Shown here piece after piece: positions 6,159-6,971 of a DNA stretch of 6,971 nt (within the stretch, counting starts at the first letter, position 1; every line of letters begins with the position of its first letter). The stretch is from Aquimarina sp. (GTDB taxonomy: Bacteria; Bacteroidota; Bacteroidia; Flavobacteriales; Flavobacteriaceae): the NCBI GenBank assembly GCA_020628975.1, contig JAHDEF010000086.1:1-6971 (forward strand). Reading direction: 5' to 3'. The translations under genes were made by a program, and so were the position numbers. The notes beneath the pieces were generated by a model. The model ran no database searches, was not told where the DNA came from, and worked only from the letters and a program-made list of their open reading frames with translations.

Positions 6159-6792
6159 ATTTTTATTCATATTTATAATTACAATCCTATTTACAAGTAG
6201 TGTTTTCGCTCAAGATGACACTACTTTTATTATTGGAGTCGATTCTGTCCGTATTGAAAAACGCGCCGAAAAGAAAGAGGTACGCATTGCCAAGCGCGAA
6301 GCTAGACGTATAAAAAACATACGCCCCTACAACGCCCTAGCTCCTTCTAAAGCTGCGTTTTATTCAGCCGTGTTACCTGGTTTAGGTCAAGCTTATACAG
6401 GTAAATATTGGAAAATACCAATCGTTTACGGTGGTTTAGGAACTAGTGTTGGTATTGCTTTATGGAATCATGACCGTCAAAATGAGGTACGCGATATTTT
6501 CAAAGCACGCCAACGTGGTATACGTACCGATCGTTTTATAAATCAAGAAACAGGTCAAGAATTAATTTCAGATGATGGATTAGCGAGAGCGCAACGTAAT
6601 TTTCAACGCCAAAAAGAATTATCAATTGCTATTTCTGTGGGTTTGTACGTACTGCAAATTATAGATGCCAATGTTACTGCGCATTTACAACAGTATAACC
6701 TAAACGACAAACTATCACTAGCCCCACAATTAGAAATTGATCAAAACAATGCACAACCTAATTACGGTATGTCATTGACTTATAAGTTTTAA
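6151..6792 (+). CDS. DUF5683 membrane protein with signal peptide, TTG start
   Basis: This 213-residue protein resembles the DUF5683 family of Bacteroidota, whose function is not established. A signal peptide spans 1-20 (Arg3, hydrophobic core 4-15, cleavage expected after VFA with Gln21 next). A lysine/arginine-rich segment follows at 37-57, then the family core SKAAFYSAVLPGLGQAYTGKYWKIPIVYGG (66-95) with likely membrane segments around 66-80 and 90-105, and another around 158-173 ending in QIIDANVTAHL (169-179). The start is TTG at 6151: an in-frame TAA at 6145-6147 blocks anything earlier, there is no in-frame ATG or GTG before the signal peptide, and a later start would destroy it. The start lies 8 nt inside the end of parB, pointing to translational coupling. 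dapB follows 40 nt downstream. Family assignment is from memory of the conserved core; the role is unknown. Confidence 0.85.
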   Translation: MIRFLFIFIITILFTSSVFAQDDTTFIIGVDSVRIEKRAEKKEVRIAKREARRIKNIRPYNALAPSKAAFYSAVLPGLGQAYTGKYWKIPIVYGGLGTSVGIALWNHDRQNEVRDIFKARQRGIRTDRFINQETGQELISDDGLARAQRNFQRQKELSIAISVGLYVLQIIDANVTAHLQQYNLNDKLSLAPQLEIDQNNAQPNYGMSLTYKF

Positions 6793-6832
6793 AATATAAA
6801 AGTATATTCGCCACACAAAATAATTATCGGAA

Positions 6833-6971
6833 ATGAAAATTGCACTTTTAGGATATGGAAGAATGGGTAAAGCTATTGAAAAAATTGCTTTAGAAAGAGG
6901 TCACGAAATTGTGTTAAAAGTTGACCAAAACACCCAAGATTACAATATAAATGTTGCCGATATAGCTATAG
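6833..6971 (+). CDS. dapB: 4-hydroxy-tetrahydrodipicolinate reductase, N-terminal part (cut by window end)
   Basis: Only the first 46 codons are present; the gene runs off the right edge. The translation begins MKIALLGYGRMGKAIEKIA, with the dinucleotide-binding GYGRMG at 7-12 and the following RGHEIVLKVD at 22-31, the pattern of Bacteroidota DapB. The enzyme reduces 4-hydroxy-tetrahydrodipicolinate with NAD(P)H in the cytoplasm, in the pathway to diaminopimelate and lysine. The position directly behind parA-parB-DUF5683 is what is usual in Flavobacteriia, supporting the call. The ATG is preceded by CGGAA, at best a weak ribosome binding site. TATATTCG at 6803-6810 is one base off the -7 consensus but has no -33 partner at the right distance, so read-through from the upstream genes seems more likely. 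The catalytic region lies outside the window. Confidence 0.88.
   Translation, partial: MKIALLGYGRMGKAIEKIALERGHEIVLKVDQNTQDYNINVADIAI

Noticed and set aside
6803..6810. TATATTCG as a dapB promoter -7 element
   Set aside because: It is one base off the consensus, and the nearest TTG upstream (6775-6777) is 25 nt away, outside the usual spacing; read-through from the parAB operon is simpler.

Overview
The window looks like a stretch of chromosome from a member of the Bacteroidota, most probably a Flavobacteriia/Flavobacteriaceae species. The evidence is low G+C (about one third by eye), the near absence of Shine-Dalgarno sequences, a well-formed Bacteroidota-type promoter (TTTG, 20 nt, TAtgTTTG) in front of yebC, the Bacteroidota form of YebC, and the order parA-parB-DUF5683-dapB, which is common in that phylum. 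Taxonomy is inferred from protein style and gene order, not from a search.

Layout. Positions 1-426 hold no recognisable gene but do hold a degenerate repeat-like hairpin and two further hairpins, the last of them terminator-like. Then come fbp (class I fructose-1,6-bisphosphatase, 427-1470), a stand-alone thioester-reductase-like extended SDR (1548-2666) and an RmlD-like SDR (2699-3520). A 164-nt gap (3521-3684) carries the yebC promoter on the plus strand and a possible 47-codon membrane-protein ORF on the minus strand. It is followed by yebC (3685-4407), parA (4488-5252), parB (5259-6158), a DUF5683 membrane protein (6151-6792) and the first 46 codons of dapB, cut by the window edge (6833-6971). 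All confident genes lie on the plus strand.

How the genes work together. fbp is a gluconeogenic housekeeping gene. The two SDR genes behind it are unassigned oxidoreductases and may form a small transcription unit. YebC is a translation-associated or DNA-associated housekeeping protein. ParA and ParB are the chromosome segregation pair; their genes are 6 nt apart. parB overlaps the DUF5683 gene by 8 nt, and that gene must use a TTG (or rarer) start, which suggests translational coupling of an uncharacterised membrane protein to the segregation genes. dapB (lysine/diaminopimelate synthesis) continues the cluster.

Most of the window is ordinary core genome and I do not see a complete novel system. 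The points most worth a second look are the coupled DUF5683 gene, the minus-strand small ORF whose ATG overlaps that of yebC, the tandem SDR pair, and the structured non-coding DNA upstream of fbp.
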